NCBI GenBank assembly: GCA_947468275.1
Contig: CANIKO010000004.1
Location: 124,001 to 188,000 of the forward strand
Length of the DNA stretch: 64,000 nt
Origin: Bacteroidota bacterium
GTDB taxonomy: Bacteria > Bacteroidota > Bacteroidia > NS11-12g > UBA9320
Reading direction: 5' to 3'
Positions 43,986 through 52,285 of this stretch are shown here, in pieces. Numbering within the stretch: position 1 is the first letter of the stretch; every line of letters begins with the position of its first letter. The position numbers were made by a program, and so were the translations under genes. Below the pieces are notes generated by a model. The model was not told the DNA's origin and made no database searches. It was given only the letters and a program-made list of their open reading frames with translations.

Positions 43986-44093
43986 TTATATATGTGTGTT
44001 GTACAAATCAGGATTATGTAAGTAATCGTATAGATCAACGACCTGATAATAATCACGTAGAAAGTTAGAATTCGCTTCAATTCCCGCTACTGG
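43986..44093 (-). other. Island-encoded alternative 3' end of the integrase frame
   Basis: From the attachment core the minus strand reads PVAG, then IEANSNFLRDYYQVVDLYDY, then LHNPDLYNTHI and a stop at 43986. PVAG is in the same frame as PVAG of the integrase at the left end. In the excised circle this segment would follow residue 539 of the integrase. In the integrated state it has no start and is silent. The rest of the 43912-44082 gap shows nothing else. Confidence 0.55.
44083..44093. repeat. attR core (11-bp direct repeat, right copy)
   Basis: CCCGCTACTGG, identical to 31548-31558. Left of it the sequence is not tRNA-like; right of it the former tRNA downstream region begins. Confidence 0.75.
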
Positions 44094-44096
44094 CTT

Positions 44097-44129
44097 AAAA
44101 AAGGTTGATAGAAATATCAACCTTTTTTT
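44097..44129 (+). terminator. Orphan terminator, originally of tRNA-Met
   Basis: Stem AAAAAAGGTTGATA with TATCAACCTTTTTT and a GAAA loop, then T. It has no gene in front of it now except the attR scar. Removing the island would place it 4 bases after the repeat that ends the tRNA. Confidence 0.8.
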
Positions 44130-44154
44130 ATTAGGTTGCTTTAAATAGTTTAAT

Positions 44155-44212
44155 TGGTTAAAATGGTGATTAGTTAGATAATTTAACAAATCACAAATCA
44201 CCATTTTAACCA
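44155..44212. repeat. Long inverted repeat before hddA
   Basis: Perfect 17-bp arms (TGGTTAAAATGGTGATT and its complement) with a 24-base loop. A related copy with slightly changed arms lies at 61781-61844. Confidence 0.75.
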
Positions 44213-44230
44213 TTTTACAACCACTTTACC

Positions 44231-44238
44231 TACTTTTG
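44231..44238 (+). promoter_or_regulatory. -7 promoter element of the heptose operon
   Basis: TACTTTTG followed by CACCCAC and then the hddA ATG. It is a perfect consensus, only 7 bases before the start codon, so the mRNA is probably leaderless or nearly so. Confidence 0.6.
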
Positions 44239-44245
44239 CACCCAC

Positions 44246-45268
44246 ATGATTATTAAAAGTAAAGCCCCTCTTCGCATTGGTTTAGCAGGTGGAGGCACAG
44301 ATGTTAGTCCTTATTCCGATCTTTACGGAGGTTCCATTCTAAACGCCACTATAAATAAATATGCCTATGCTACTATAGAACCCTTAGAGGGAGACATTAT
44401 TGAATTACATTCAATTGATAAAAATGAAACACTTACCTACAAATCGATGCCAGTTTTGGAGGCCAATGGGAATCTTGATTTACTAAAAGGGGTTTATAAT
44501 AGGATCGTAAATCAATTTACCCATAAACCACTTTCATTCAGACTTACTACATATGTAGATGCACCGGCGGGTTCAGGGTTGGGGTCAAGTTCAACTTTGG
44601 TGGTAGCTATTATTGGTGCTTTTGCCGAATGGCTTAATTTACCTTTAGGCGAATACGATATTGCCCATCTTGCTTTTGAAATAGAACGAATTGACCTAAA
44701 CATGGCCGGTGGCAAGCAAGACCAATATGCTGCGACGTTTGGCGGGTTTAATTTTATGGAGTTTTATAAGGACGATAAAGTAATAGTTAATCCTTTACGT
44801 ATTAAGAGAAAGTATATTACCGAACTTCAAAATAATCTAGTATTGTTTTATACTGGAACTAGTCGTAATTCCAGCAATATTATTGAAGAACAATCCAAAA
44901 ATATAAAAGATAAATCGGTAGATGCCACAGAAGCTACTCATCGCTTAAAAGAACAATCTATTAAAATGAAAGAAGCCTTATTAATGGGGCATTTGGATAA
45001 AATAGGGGAGATACTGCATTTTGGATGGGAGCATAAAAAGCAAATAGCTAAAGGTATTAGCAATCCTGAAATTGAAGCCATTTATGCAGCCGCTTTAAAA
45101 GCAGGTTCAAATGGCGGTAAAATATCAGGAGCAGGTGGGGGAGGTTTTATATTTTTCTATTGCCCCGGCAATACCCGTTTTAAAGTAATCGATGCCATGA
45201 GAGCCTTTAACGGCAGGGTAGAAAACTATGAATTTACTACCGGCGGCTTGTATACTTATACAATGTAA
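44246..45268 (+). CDS. hddA: GHMP kinase, D-glycero-alpha-D-manno-heptose 7-phosphate kinase type
   Basis: The 340-residue GHMP kinase would phosphorylate heptose 7-phosphate at C1. It has APLRIGLAGGGTDVSPYSD at the N-terminus, the ATP loop PAGSGLGSSSTLVVA and the C-terminal motif GKISGAGGGGFIFFYC. Assignment to HddA rather than a fucose/galactose-type GHMP kinase rests on the family-like start and on the neighbours: an HddC-like nucleotidyltransferase and a GmhB-like phosphatase follow in one operon. It overlaps the next gene by one base (TAATG). Confidence 0.85.
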   Translation: MIIKSKAPLRIGLAGGGTDVSPYSDLYGGSILNATINKYAYATIEPLEGDIIELHSIDKNETLTYKSMPVLEANGNLDLLKGVYNRIVNQFTHKPLSFRLTTYVDAPAGSGLGSSSTLVVAIIGAFAEWLNLPLGEYDIAHLAFEIERIDLNMAGGKQDQYAATFGGFNFMEFYKDDKVIVNPLRIKRKYITELQNNLVLFYTGTSRNSSNIIEEQSKNIKDKSVDATEATHRLKEQSIKMKEALLMGHLDKIGEILHFGWEHKKQIAKGISNPEIEAIYAAALKAGSNGGKISGAGGGGFIFFYCPGNTRFKVIDAMRAFNGRVENYEFTTGGLYTYTM

Positions 45269-45978
45269 TGGAATCGTTTCCTGATATAATAATATTGGCC
45301 GGAGGATTTGGAACACGGCTAAAAAGTGTGGTTAAGGATGTTCCAAAACCGATGGCACCTATAGCCGGAAAGCCTTTTTTGGAATGGCTAATAAATTACC
45401 TTTCTGTTTTTAACCCTAATAAAATAATACTAAGCACAGGTTATAAACATGAAACGATTGAAGCACATTTTGGAAAAAGCTTTAAAAATATTCCTATTGT
45501 TTACAGCATTGAAACCAACCCATTGGGAACAGGGGGAGCCATTAAAAAAGCTTTAAATTTAGTAGAAACTGAAAACTGCTTGGTATTGAACGGGGATACT
45601 TTTTTGCAAATTGACCATCCTAATTTTCTGAATTTTCATAATGTAAATAAAGCGCTGTTTTCGATGGCCTTAAAACCTATGAAGAATCCTGCCCGTTATG
45701 GAACCTTAGAAACTGAGGGAGATACCATTAAAAAATTTAATGAAAAAAATCCTAAATTATCGGAAGGGCTTATCAATACAGGTGTATATTTGATGAATAA
45801 GTCAATTATTAAACATTTACCTATACAGGAAAAGTTTTCATTTGAAATTGACTTTATGGAACTTAAAACCAGCGAAATGGAAATGAAAAGTTTTATTACC
45901 GACGATTATTTTATAGATATTGGTATTCCTGAAGATTATAAAAAAGCAAACGATGAATTCCCAAATATTTTCAATTAA
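45268..45978 (+). CDS. hddC: Heptose 1-phosphate nucleotidyltransferase
   Basis: 236 residues. The nucleotidyltransferase signature is LAGGFGTRLKSVVKDVPKPM, followed by PLGTGGAIKKAL and NGDTFLQID (metal Asp). It would join heptose 1-phosphate with GTP to give GDP-D-glycero-alpha-D-manno-heptose if it follows the HddC pattern; ADP- or other nucleotide use cannot be excluded. It is translationally coupled to hddA and overlaps gmhB by 26 bases. Confidence 0.82.
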   Translation: MESFPDIIILAGGFGTRLKSVVKDVPKPMAPIAGKPFLEWLINYLSVFNPNKIILSTGYKHETIEAHFGKSFKNIPIVYSIETNPLGTGGAIKKALNLVETENCLVLNGDTFLQIDHPNFLNFHNVNKALFSMALKPMKNPARYGTLETEGDTIKKFNEKNPKLSEGLINTGVYLMNKSIIKHLPIQEKFSFEIDFMELKTSEMEMKSFITDDYFIDIGIPEDYKKANDEFPNIFN

Positions 45979-46489
45979 ATCTGATTCAGCTTTATTTATT
46001 GATCGAGACGGGGTAATAAACAAATTGCGAGTGGCCGATTACGTCAAACAAATCAACGAATTTGAATTGTTGCCGGAGGTAATTCCAGCTTTGGAAATTT
46101 TAAGACCTTTATTTAAACGAATTTTTGTAGTAACCAATCAGCAAGGCATAGGTAAAGAATTAATGGTCGATTCAATTGAGGAGATACATAATCATTTTTT
46201 GGAGCTATTGCCTTCCAATCTTCGCCCCGATAAAATTTACCATTGCCCGCATTTAAAAGACGATAATTGCGTTTGCCGTAAACCCAAACCCGGTATGGCT
46301 TTAAAGGCTAAAAATGATTTTCCTGAAATACAACTCACCAATTCAATTATGATTGGCGACAGTCAAAGTGATATGGAATTTGCAATAAATTCAGGAATTA
46401 TGCCGATATTTATTTCAGAAAATTCCAACCCCGAAATTCCAACATTTAGTAATATTTTGACATTTGCCCTAAGTTTAGTACAGAAATAA
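45953..46489 (+). CDS. gmhB: D,D-heptose 1,7-bisphosphate phosphatase
   Basis: 178 residues from the ATG at 45953 (MNSQIFSIKSDSALFIDRDG). It is a HAD-family phosphatase with catalytic Asp pair in FIDRDGVIN, the GmhB zinc loop CPHLKDDNCVCRKPKPGM (Cys/His ligands) and MIGDSQSDMEFA. It removes the 7-phosphate of heptose bisphosphate. It completes the kinase-phosphatase-nucleotidyltransferase set of the operon; the isomerase gmhA is not nearby. The product probably feeds lipopolysaccharide or S-layer glycan. Confidence 0.88.
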   Translation: MNSQIFSIKSDSALFIDRDGVINKLRVADYVKQINEFELLPEVIPALEILRPLFKRIFVVTNQQGIGKELMVDSIEEIHNHFLELLPSNLRPDKIYHCPHLKDDNCVCRKPKPGMALKAKNDFPEIQLTNSIMIGDSQSDMEFAINSGIMPIFISENSNPEIPTFSNILTFALSLVQK

Positions 46490-46548
46490 CAGCCTTTTGT
46501 AAAAAATAGCATTTTTAAGAAACGTATTTAACGAAATTTGCGTTAAAT

Positions 46549-49500
46549 TTGATAGAAGACTTGAAAAGACTCCTTTCTATATTATTGATTTCACTTTTCC
46601 TTGTTCCTTTGGCTCAAGCTACGCATCTTATAGGTGGCTCTATGAGTTACCAAAATTTAGGACAAAACTCAAAAGGAAATTATAATTTCAAAATATCACT
46701 ATCCCTTTATCGCGATTGTAAAGGTAGTGTAGCCAACACTGTTCAATTTACTAATGATATAGAAATCGGGTTCTATTATAGCAATAATAAAGCCCTTTAC
46801 AAAACGGCTCATATTACCTTAGTTTCCAAAAAGCTTGTACAAGCCCCAGGAAGAACGGATTGCCCTGCCATTTTAAATGCCTGCATTGAAGAGGGGTTTT
46901 ATGAAGGAGTTGTTGAATTAATTCCATCAACGGTAGGTTATGAATTTACTTTCGAATTGTGTTGCAGAAATATTCAGAACAATATTGTAGCGGGAAGCAC
47001 AGGGCCCATGCAGGGACAAACTTATTATTGTAAAATTCCTCCCACAAATATCAAAAATAGTTCGCCGGTTTTTATAAATGGCGTCCCATCACCTTTTATG
47101 TGTGCCAATGATACCACTTCGTTTTTAAACACCGCTGTGGATCCTGATGGCGATTCACTTGTTTATTATTTTGTTAAACCTTATGGAAGTATAAGTGATG
47201 GGGCAATTTTAAATCCTCCTAGTAAAATGACTTTGCCATCTATAATTTACAATAATGGCTTTGATGAAAATCGCCCTTTTGGTGCTAGTGGGTATTCAAG
47301 TATTGATAGGTTTAATGGACTTACTCAATATTTTACCAATATCACCGGAAACTATATAGTAGCTGTCGAAGTAGCTGAATATAGAAATGGAATACTCTTA
47401 AGCACAGTAAGGCTCGATTTACAAATTATTTTTATTAATTGTACCCCAAATAGAAAACCTAACATTAGCAGTGATAAAGGAAAAAGCTTTACTATAGAGG
47501 CAGGAAGTAAATTGTGTTTTAATGTTATTTCAACGGATGCAGATAATGATAATTTAAAATTAACTCCTTCGGGTGATATTTTCACAGGTTTTAATGGATG
47601 GAAGGGCCCAAAAGCTACATTATCTTCCAAAACGGGTAAAGGAAATATTATCTCTGAATTTTGTTGGCAAACATCTTGTGATCAGGCAAGCCCTAAACCA
47701 TACCAGTTTGCAGTAACTGTAGTTGATGATGGTTGTCCAGGAAAATTCAATTCTGTTAATTTCACTATACTTGTTAATCCATTTAATAGTAAACTAGGCA
47801 TTTCAGGTGTTATAGATCCTTGTCAAAATACCGCTACAACTTATCAAGCACTTTTTTTGGCAAAAAATTCAACATTAGAATGGGAAGCCATTCAGGGAAT
47901 AATTTTAACAGGACAAGGTACCAATCAAATTGGTATTAGATGGAACGGCTCGGGAATAGGTAAGGTAAGATGCAGGGAAATTTCCCAATATGGCTGCCTT
48001 GGAGAATGGAAAGACTTTATTATAAATATCAAAACAAGCCCAGCAACACCTGTTATCGTTGGAAAAGACACTGTTTGTATTAATTCAACAGAAATTTATA
48101 AAATTGGTTCAACGTTGCTTCAGTCTTTTTGGTTTGTTAAATCAGGTAATAAAATTTCAAGTTCTAATTCAGATTGCAATATAAATTGGGATGTCATAGG
48201 CAATCATACTTTGAAGGTAATAACTGTAGCTAATGGATGCTTTAGTGATACAGGATTATTAAAGGTAAATGTTCGTAAACCGAATCCAAATATTATTGGG
48301 CCGGCTTCTGTTTGTCCTAATTCTCGAAAGATTGAGTATAATGCATATGGAATTAGTAGCTCATCTTATCAATGGACTATTGCAGGAGGAAGTATTGCCT
48401 CAGGAAATAATACCTCAAAGATTTTTGTAAATTGGGGCAATGCAGGAACCGGAAATTTGACGGTTATAGAAACCGACCGTTTTGGATGTAAAAGTGATCC
48501 TATTTCTTTAACAATAAACAAATCTTACATTTTAGATAGTGAATTCCCAAAAGGAAAGACATCTGTTTGCGAGTTTGAAAAGGGAGTTCAATATTTTGTA
48601 TTTCCAGCCAATGGGGCCACTTATGTTTGGGGGATTTCAGGTGGAAATATATTTCCACCCGGAAATACTAATGCAATAAAAGTTGATTGGGGGAAAGGAG
48701 GATTAGGTAGTGTGACAATAACAAAAACAGCTTTTGATAGTGTTAATTTAAAACTTTGTTCAAGCTTACCTGCAAAACTGAACGTAGTAATTAATCCAAC
48801 ACCTACTGCCTCAATTATTAACGGAGATTATGAAGTTTGTCAATTGGCCGATTCTTTAACTTATTCAGTAAACGGATTCGTTGGAAGTAAATATTTTTGG
48901 AGGGTAAATGGCAATTTGAATAACATTATAGGGCAAGGAACAAATACTATAAAACTAGCTTGGAATGCACCGGGCCAATTCAATATAGAGGTAACCGAGG
49001 TATCAAAAGACAGTTGTTGGGGAAATGTAATTGATACATCTGTAATTGTTCATCCTAAACCTGCAGCAAATTTAATTATTGGTCCGGCCATTGTTTGTGA
49101 TCCTGATTATTTTAATAGAAAATATATTATTAGTGGATTAAATAATTCATTTTATTCATGGTTGGTTAATAACGGAAATATTATTTCGGGAAATGGGAAA
49201 GATAGTATTATTGTTAATTGGACTGAAAACGAACCAGCATGGATAAAAGTTATTGAAACCTCTGAATTTGGTTGCTCCGGTGATACATTAACTAAGAATG
49301 TAATTCTTGATAAGTTGAACATCGAAATGTTAGTGGTATCTGTAGGAAAACCAGATAATAAAATGGAAATTAGTTGGAAGAATGCAAATTCAAAATCAAT
49401 CCCTAGAAACTATGAATTGGATAAAAGGAATGCTAGTTCTTTGGTCTGGAAAAATTTGGCCACCGTAAATAATTTCACAAATTATATTGAGCAACCATTA

Positions 49501-50136
49501 AATACCGACATTAATGCCTTTGATTACCGAATAAAAGTTAAAGATTTATGTGGAATTGAAAAAACCTCTGACATACATACCAACGTTTGGTTATCTGGAG
49601 CAAAAACAGAAGATCCTTATGCTATAAAAATGCAGTTTTCAAATTATATGGGTTTTAAAAATGGAGTGAGCAAATATGTGTTGTACAGAAAAATAAGTGA
49701 CAACGGAGATTTTTACCAACCTTATGATTCTTTTTCAACTCCCGAAAATATGTTTTATAAAAATGGCCTTGATGGTTATAGCCAGTGTTATAGAATTTTA
49801 AGTTTTGAAAATGGTGGAAATAATCAGGTCAGTTGGTCTAATGAAATCTGTTTCAATTTTTCCCCAACTATTTATATTCCTAATGCCTATTCGCCAAACA
49901 ATGATGGCTTAAACGATAAATTTGTAATAAGTGCAGGAGCTATAAAAACTTTCAGTATGAAAATATTTGACCGTTGGGGAGAAAAACTTTGGGAAACTGA
50001 AGATTATACCGCTGCTTGGGATGGCTTCTATAAAGAAAAGCCTGTTCAAATGGATGTTTACGTGTACACCGTAACTTTAACTGATTTTAGAGATAAAGTT
50101 TATAAAATGAACGGCACGGTGCATGTAATAAGGTAA
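46549..50136 (+). CDS. Large exported protein with PKD-like repeats and type IX (type B/gliding) sorting domain
   Basis: 1195 residues. There is no ATG near the start: TTG at 46549 or, perhaps better, TTG at 46561, which gives the signal peptide KRLLSILLISLFLVPLAQA. The first 420 residues (THLIGGSMSYQNLG) form strand-rich domains common in gliding-associated proteins. From about 430 to 930 come five or six Ig/PKD-like repeats, each with a Cys and a closing G...I.V.W strand. The C-terminus has IPNAYSPNNDGLNDKFVI and FDRWGEKLWET, the type B sorting/gliding domain. It is probably a surface adhesin-like protein. Confidence 0.88.
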   Translation: MIEDLKRLLSILLISLFLVPLAQATHLIGGSMSYQNLGQNSKGNYNFKISLSLYRDCKGSVANTVQFTNDIEIGFYYSNNKALYKTAHITLVSKKLVQAPGRTDCPAILNACIEEGFYEGVVELIPSTVGYEFTFELCCRNIQNNIVAGSTGPMQGQTYYCKIPPTNIKNSSPVFINGVPSPFMCANDTTSFLNTAVDPDGDSLVYYFVKPYGSISDGAILNPPSKMTLPSIIYNNGFDENRPFGASGYSSIDRFNGLTQYFTNITGNYIVAVEVAEYRNGILLSTVRLDLQIIFINCTPNRKPNISSDKGKSFTIEAGSKLCFNVISTDADNDNLKLTPSGDIFTGFNGWKGPKATLSSKTGKGNIISEFCWQTSCDQASPKPYQFAVTVVDDGCPGKFNSVNFTILVNPFNSKLGISGVIDPCQNTATTYQALFLAKNSTLEWEAIQGIILTGQGTNQIGIRWNGSGIGKVRCREISQYGCLGEWKDFIINIKTSPATPVIVGKDTVCINSTEIYKIGSTLLQSFWFVKSGNKISSSNSDCNINWDVIGNHTLKVITVANGCFSDTGLLKVNVRKPNPNIIGPASVCPNSRKIEYNAYGISSSSYQWTIAGGSIASGNNTSKIFVNWGNAGTGNLTVIETDRFGCKSDPISLTINKSYILDSEFPKGKTSVCEFEKGVQYFVFPANGATYVWGISGGNIFPPGNTNAIKVDWGKGGLGSVTITKTAFDSVNLKLCSSLPAKLNVVINPTPTASIINGDYEVCQLADSLTYSVNGFVGSKYFWRVNGNLNNIIGQGTNTIKLAWNAPGQFNIEVTEVSKDSCWGNVIDTSVIVHPKPAANLIIGPAIVCDPDYFNRKYIISGLNNSFYSWLVNNGNIISGNGKDSIIVNWTENEPAWIKVIETSEFGCSGDTLTKNVILDKLNIEMLVVSVGKPDNKMEISWKNANSKSIPRNYELDKRNASSLVWKNLATVNNFTNYIEQPLNTDINAFDYRIKVKDLCGIEKTSDIHTNVWLSGAKTEDPYAIKMQFSNYMGFKNGVSKYVLYRKISDNGDFYQPYDSFSTPENMFYKNGLDGYSQCYRILSFENGGNNQVSWSNEICFNFSPTIYIPNAYSPNNDGLNDKFVISAGAIKTFSMKIFDRWGEKLWETEDYTAAWDGFYKEKPVQMDVYVYTVTLTDFRDKVYKMNGTVHVIR

Positions 50137-50138
50137 TC

Positions 50139-51440
50139 TTATTCCAACCCTTTCACCCAGCCTGAAATATCCTCAATCACATACATCGGCACATTTCCTC
50201 CGTTAAAATATTCACTTGGATTTGGTTTTCCTTCCCCTTCAATAAATAAGTGATTTAGTTTTGGATAGGAAATAAACGACCAATTCTTTTTTTCAAGATA
50301 CCCGGTTTTCCAAAGTTTTAAATCCTCATTTGTTACCTGATAATCTCTGTCACCCTGTAAAAATAATACAGGCATATCAAGGGTTTTAAGAACTTCAACA
50401 GGTTTATAATTTTTCACATCTATCCAAAATGCCGTTGGCCAATAACCAAGCAGTTTCAATTTTGGTTTTGAAGTAAGTAATTTATCACTTCTTACAAAAT
50501 GAACCTTTTTCATTTCTTTTTTTAGAAATAGTTTTTCAGGCACACTCACCTTTCCATCCAGTTCAGTTAAATAATGATATTGATATTCAATAAGCGCATC
50601 AATAGGGCGGGAGCAACCGGCTAATGAAATTCCACCTTTCACACCATTACAATTTTTTAAAATTAGTGGCAATGCATATCCACCTAGGCTATGGCCAATA
50701 ATATAAATTTGGTTTGTGTCTACATCCGGGCGGGTTTTAGCTAATTTAAAAGCATTTACAGCGTCGGTTACCGTTTCATCCCACAGGGTAAATTGCATTG
50801 TATCAAATTCCATTTTGTAAACCAAGGTGCGCTTATCATATATCATACACGAAATTCCTTTGGTTAATAAACCTAAATAAATATCTTTAAAAACCTTGAT
50901 TGGGCCAATACCTTCGTATCGGTTGTTGGCTCCCGAACCATGAACAAAAATAACAAGAGGCACTTTTTTTGAAAGGTCTTTTGGGTACACAATTTCGCCG
51001 GGTAAATTATATTTTCCAGAGATTATAACTACATCTTCTTTATTATAAACTAGATTATTGCCGAAAGTGGGTAAGGTATATACTTTGGGGGTTAAGGTAA
51101 TTCTATTTATTTCCCCTTTATCACTTAGCGATGTTGTTAATTTTAAACTGCCTTTTTCAAAGTAAACAATAGTAATATATTGATCTGTTTTTTTGCCTTT
51201 AACAATAATTGTTTTGTCATTTGATTTATACTTACCAAATTCTTTTTCCAAACCTTGCCAAGAAGTTTTAAGAAAATGAACAGAAACTGATTTTTTTAAA
51301 TTTTTATCAAATTGATTATGCAGTTTTCTGTAATTATGATGCTTTAAATATTTAATAGCTTTTTCCTGATGCTTGTATTCCTGCGCTTCGCAAAAATTTG
51401 CAAATAGAAGTAATAGAAAAACTAACCTTAATCCATTCAT
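50139..51440 (-). CDS. Exported alpha/beta hydrolase with N-terminal DUF3887-like domain
   Basis: 433 residues with a signal peptide ending FCEAQ. Residues 20-110 look like a DUF3887 domain (FDKNLKKSVSVHFLKTSWQG). The hydrolase has the oxyanion loop FVHGSGANNRY, nucleophile Ser in IIGHSLGGYALP, Asp in FLQGDRDYQV and His in PKLNHLFI. It is probably a periplasmic acyl-ester hydrolase or peptidase; the substrate is unknown. It converges on the adhesin-like gene with only 2 bases between stops, and is followed by a pseudouridine synthase gene upstream on the same strand. Confidence 0.88.
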   Translation of the reverse strand: MNGLRLVFLLLLFANFCEAQEYKHQEKAIKYLKHHNYRKLHNQFDKNLKKSVSVHFLKTSWQGLEKEFGKYKSNDKTIIVKGKKTDQYITIVYFEKGSLKLTTSLSDKGEINRITLTPKVYTLPTFGNNLVYNKEDVVIISGKYNLPGEIVYPKDLSKKVPLVIFVHGSGANNRYEGIGPIKVFKDIYLGLLTKGISCMIYDKRTLVYKMEFDTMQFTLWDETVTDAVNAFKLAKTRPDVDTNQIYIIGHSLGGYALPLILKNCNGVKGGISLAGCSRPIDALIEYQYHYLTELDGKVSVPEKLFLKKEMKKVHFVRSDKLLTSKPKLKLLGYWPTAFWIDVKNYKPVEVLKTLDMPVLFLQGDRDYQVTNEDLKLWKTGYLEKKNWSFISYPKLNHLFIEGEGKPNPSEYFNGGNVPMYVIEDISGWVKGLE

Positions 51441-51465
51441 AACTTATAATTCATAACTCATAATT

Positions 51466-52221
51466 TTAAACTGTATCATATTTATGAAGCAGTTTTAAAA
51501 AGGTTCCAAAATCCTTGGGATACTCAGCTTCCAACTCATATTTTTTATCATACAATTCAAAGTGAAGACTACGAGCATGCAAAGCCACGCGGTTCATCAT
51601 AGGTTGTTCTTCAGTATCTTTACTTAATGAAAATTTGCGCTTAATTTTTGAAAGCATCGGCATGGTTCCACCGTACTGAACATCGGCTGCCAGCGGTGCA
51701 TTTTGCGATTTCATGTGAACCCTTATTTGATGCAATCTGCCCGTAAAAGGATAGCATTGCAAAAGTGTAAAATGTCTGAAAATTTCAAGAGTATTTACAA
51801 TCGTTAAGGATTCTTTACCCTCTCTAAAATCAATTTTGGCATAACCTTTTGAATTAACTTTTAGAGGTTTGTTAATTTCTAGGTGATCAAAGTGATGGCA
51901 ACCTTCGGCAATAGCATGATACCATTTAGTTACTTTTCGGTGTTCAAACTGAATCGCCATTTGGCGATATACCTCATTATTTTTAGCAAATAATATTATA
52001 CCAGTTGTTTCTTTATCTAACCTATGGCAAACCTGGATATCAGGCCACTGCTTTCGAGCCAAGCCTAATAAAGATTTTTTGGTTTCATCTCGCTCATCCA
52101 AAGTGGATAAAAAGGCAGGTTTGTTAATTGCCACAATGTGTTCATCTTCGGCAACTATTAGTTCGGTGATATGTGGGAATTTAAGATTCAATTTTAATAT
52201 TTTGTTTTTTGGGGGGTTCAA
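51466..52221 (-). CDS. RluA family pseudouridine synthase
   Basis: About 251 residues. The catalytic Asp69 is in CHRLDKETTGIILFA; VAEDEHIVAINKPAFLSTL and TGRLHQIRVHMKSQNAPLAAD are the other family motifs. It isomerises uridine in rRNA or tRNA; the site is not fixed. No S4 domain is present. No ATG exists near the start, so TTG at 52221 or 52191 must be used. The 52221 start lies inside a palindrome (52215-52232), which is unusual. Confidence 0.9.
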   Translation of the reverse strand: MNPPKNKILKLNLKFPHITELIVAEDEHIVAINKPAFLSTLDERDETKKSLLGLARKQWPDIQVCHRLDKETTGIILFAKNNEVYRQMAIQFEHRKVTKWYHAIAEGCHHFDHLEINKPLKVNSKGYAKIDFREGKESLTIVNTLEIFRHFTLLQCYPFTGRLHQIRVHMKSQNAPLAADVQYGGTMPMLSKIKRKFSLSKDTEEQPMMNRVALHARSLHFELYDKKYELEAEYPKDFGTFLKLLHKYDTV

Positions 52222-52279
52222 AATTTTGAACCGATGACCTATAACGGTTTACTTCACAGGGGTTCGAAATTTTGAACCC
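52215..52279. repeat. Pair of near-identical palindromes between hisS and the pseudouridine synthase gene
   Basis: GGTTCAAAATTTTGAACC at 52215-52232 and, 27 bases on, a 20-base version with one changed base at 52260-52279. Each can form a hairpin. They may end hisS transcription, and the first overlaps the start of the downstream gene. Confidence 0.75.
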
Positions 52280-52285
52280 TTACTT

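Larger units (their letters stand above)
31548..44093. mobile_element. Integrated genomic island with serine integrase and type I restriction-modification
   Basis: About 12.5 kb between two copies of CCCGCTACTGG. The left copy is the end of tRNA-Met; the right copy is followed by a strong hairpin terminator that must once have followed the tRNA. Cargo: large serine integrase at the left edge, small ORFs and a candidate ncRNA, a 190-residue protein, hsdR/hsdS/hsdM with XRE regulator, HUH Rep-like protein, small serine recombinase, secreted protein. No phage structural or conjugation genes are seen, so it is a mobilisable or satellite-type island rather than a phage or full conjugative element. 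Confidence 0.85.

Noticed and set aside
44098..44213. Upstream part of the minus-strand frame 43986-44213 as a 75-residue gene
   Set aside because: The part beyond the att core only reads through the orphan terminator and an inverted repeat; only the 43986-44093 part is meaningful, as the silent integrase tail.
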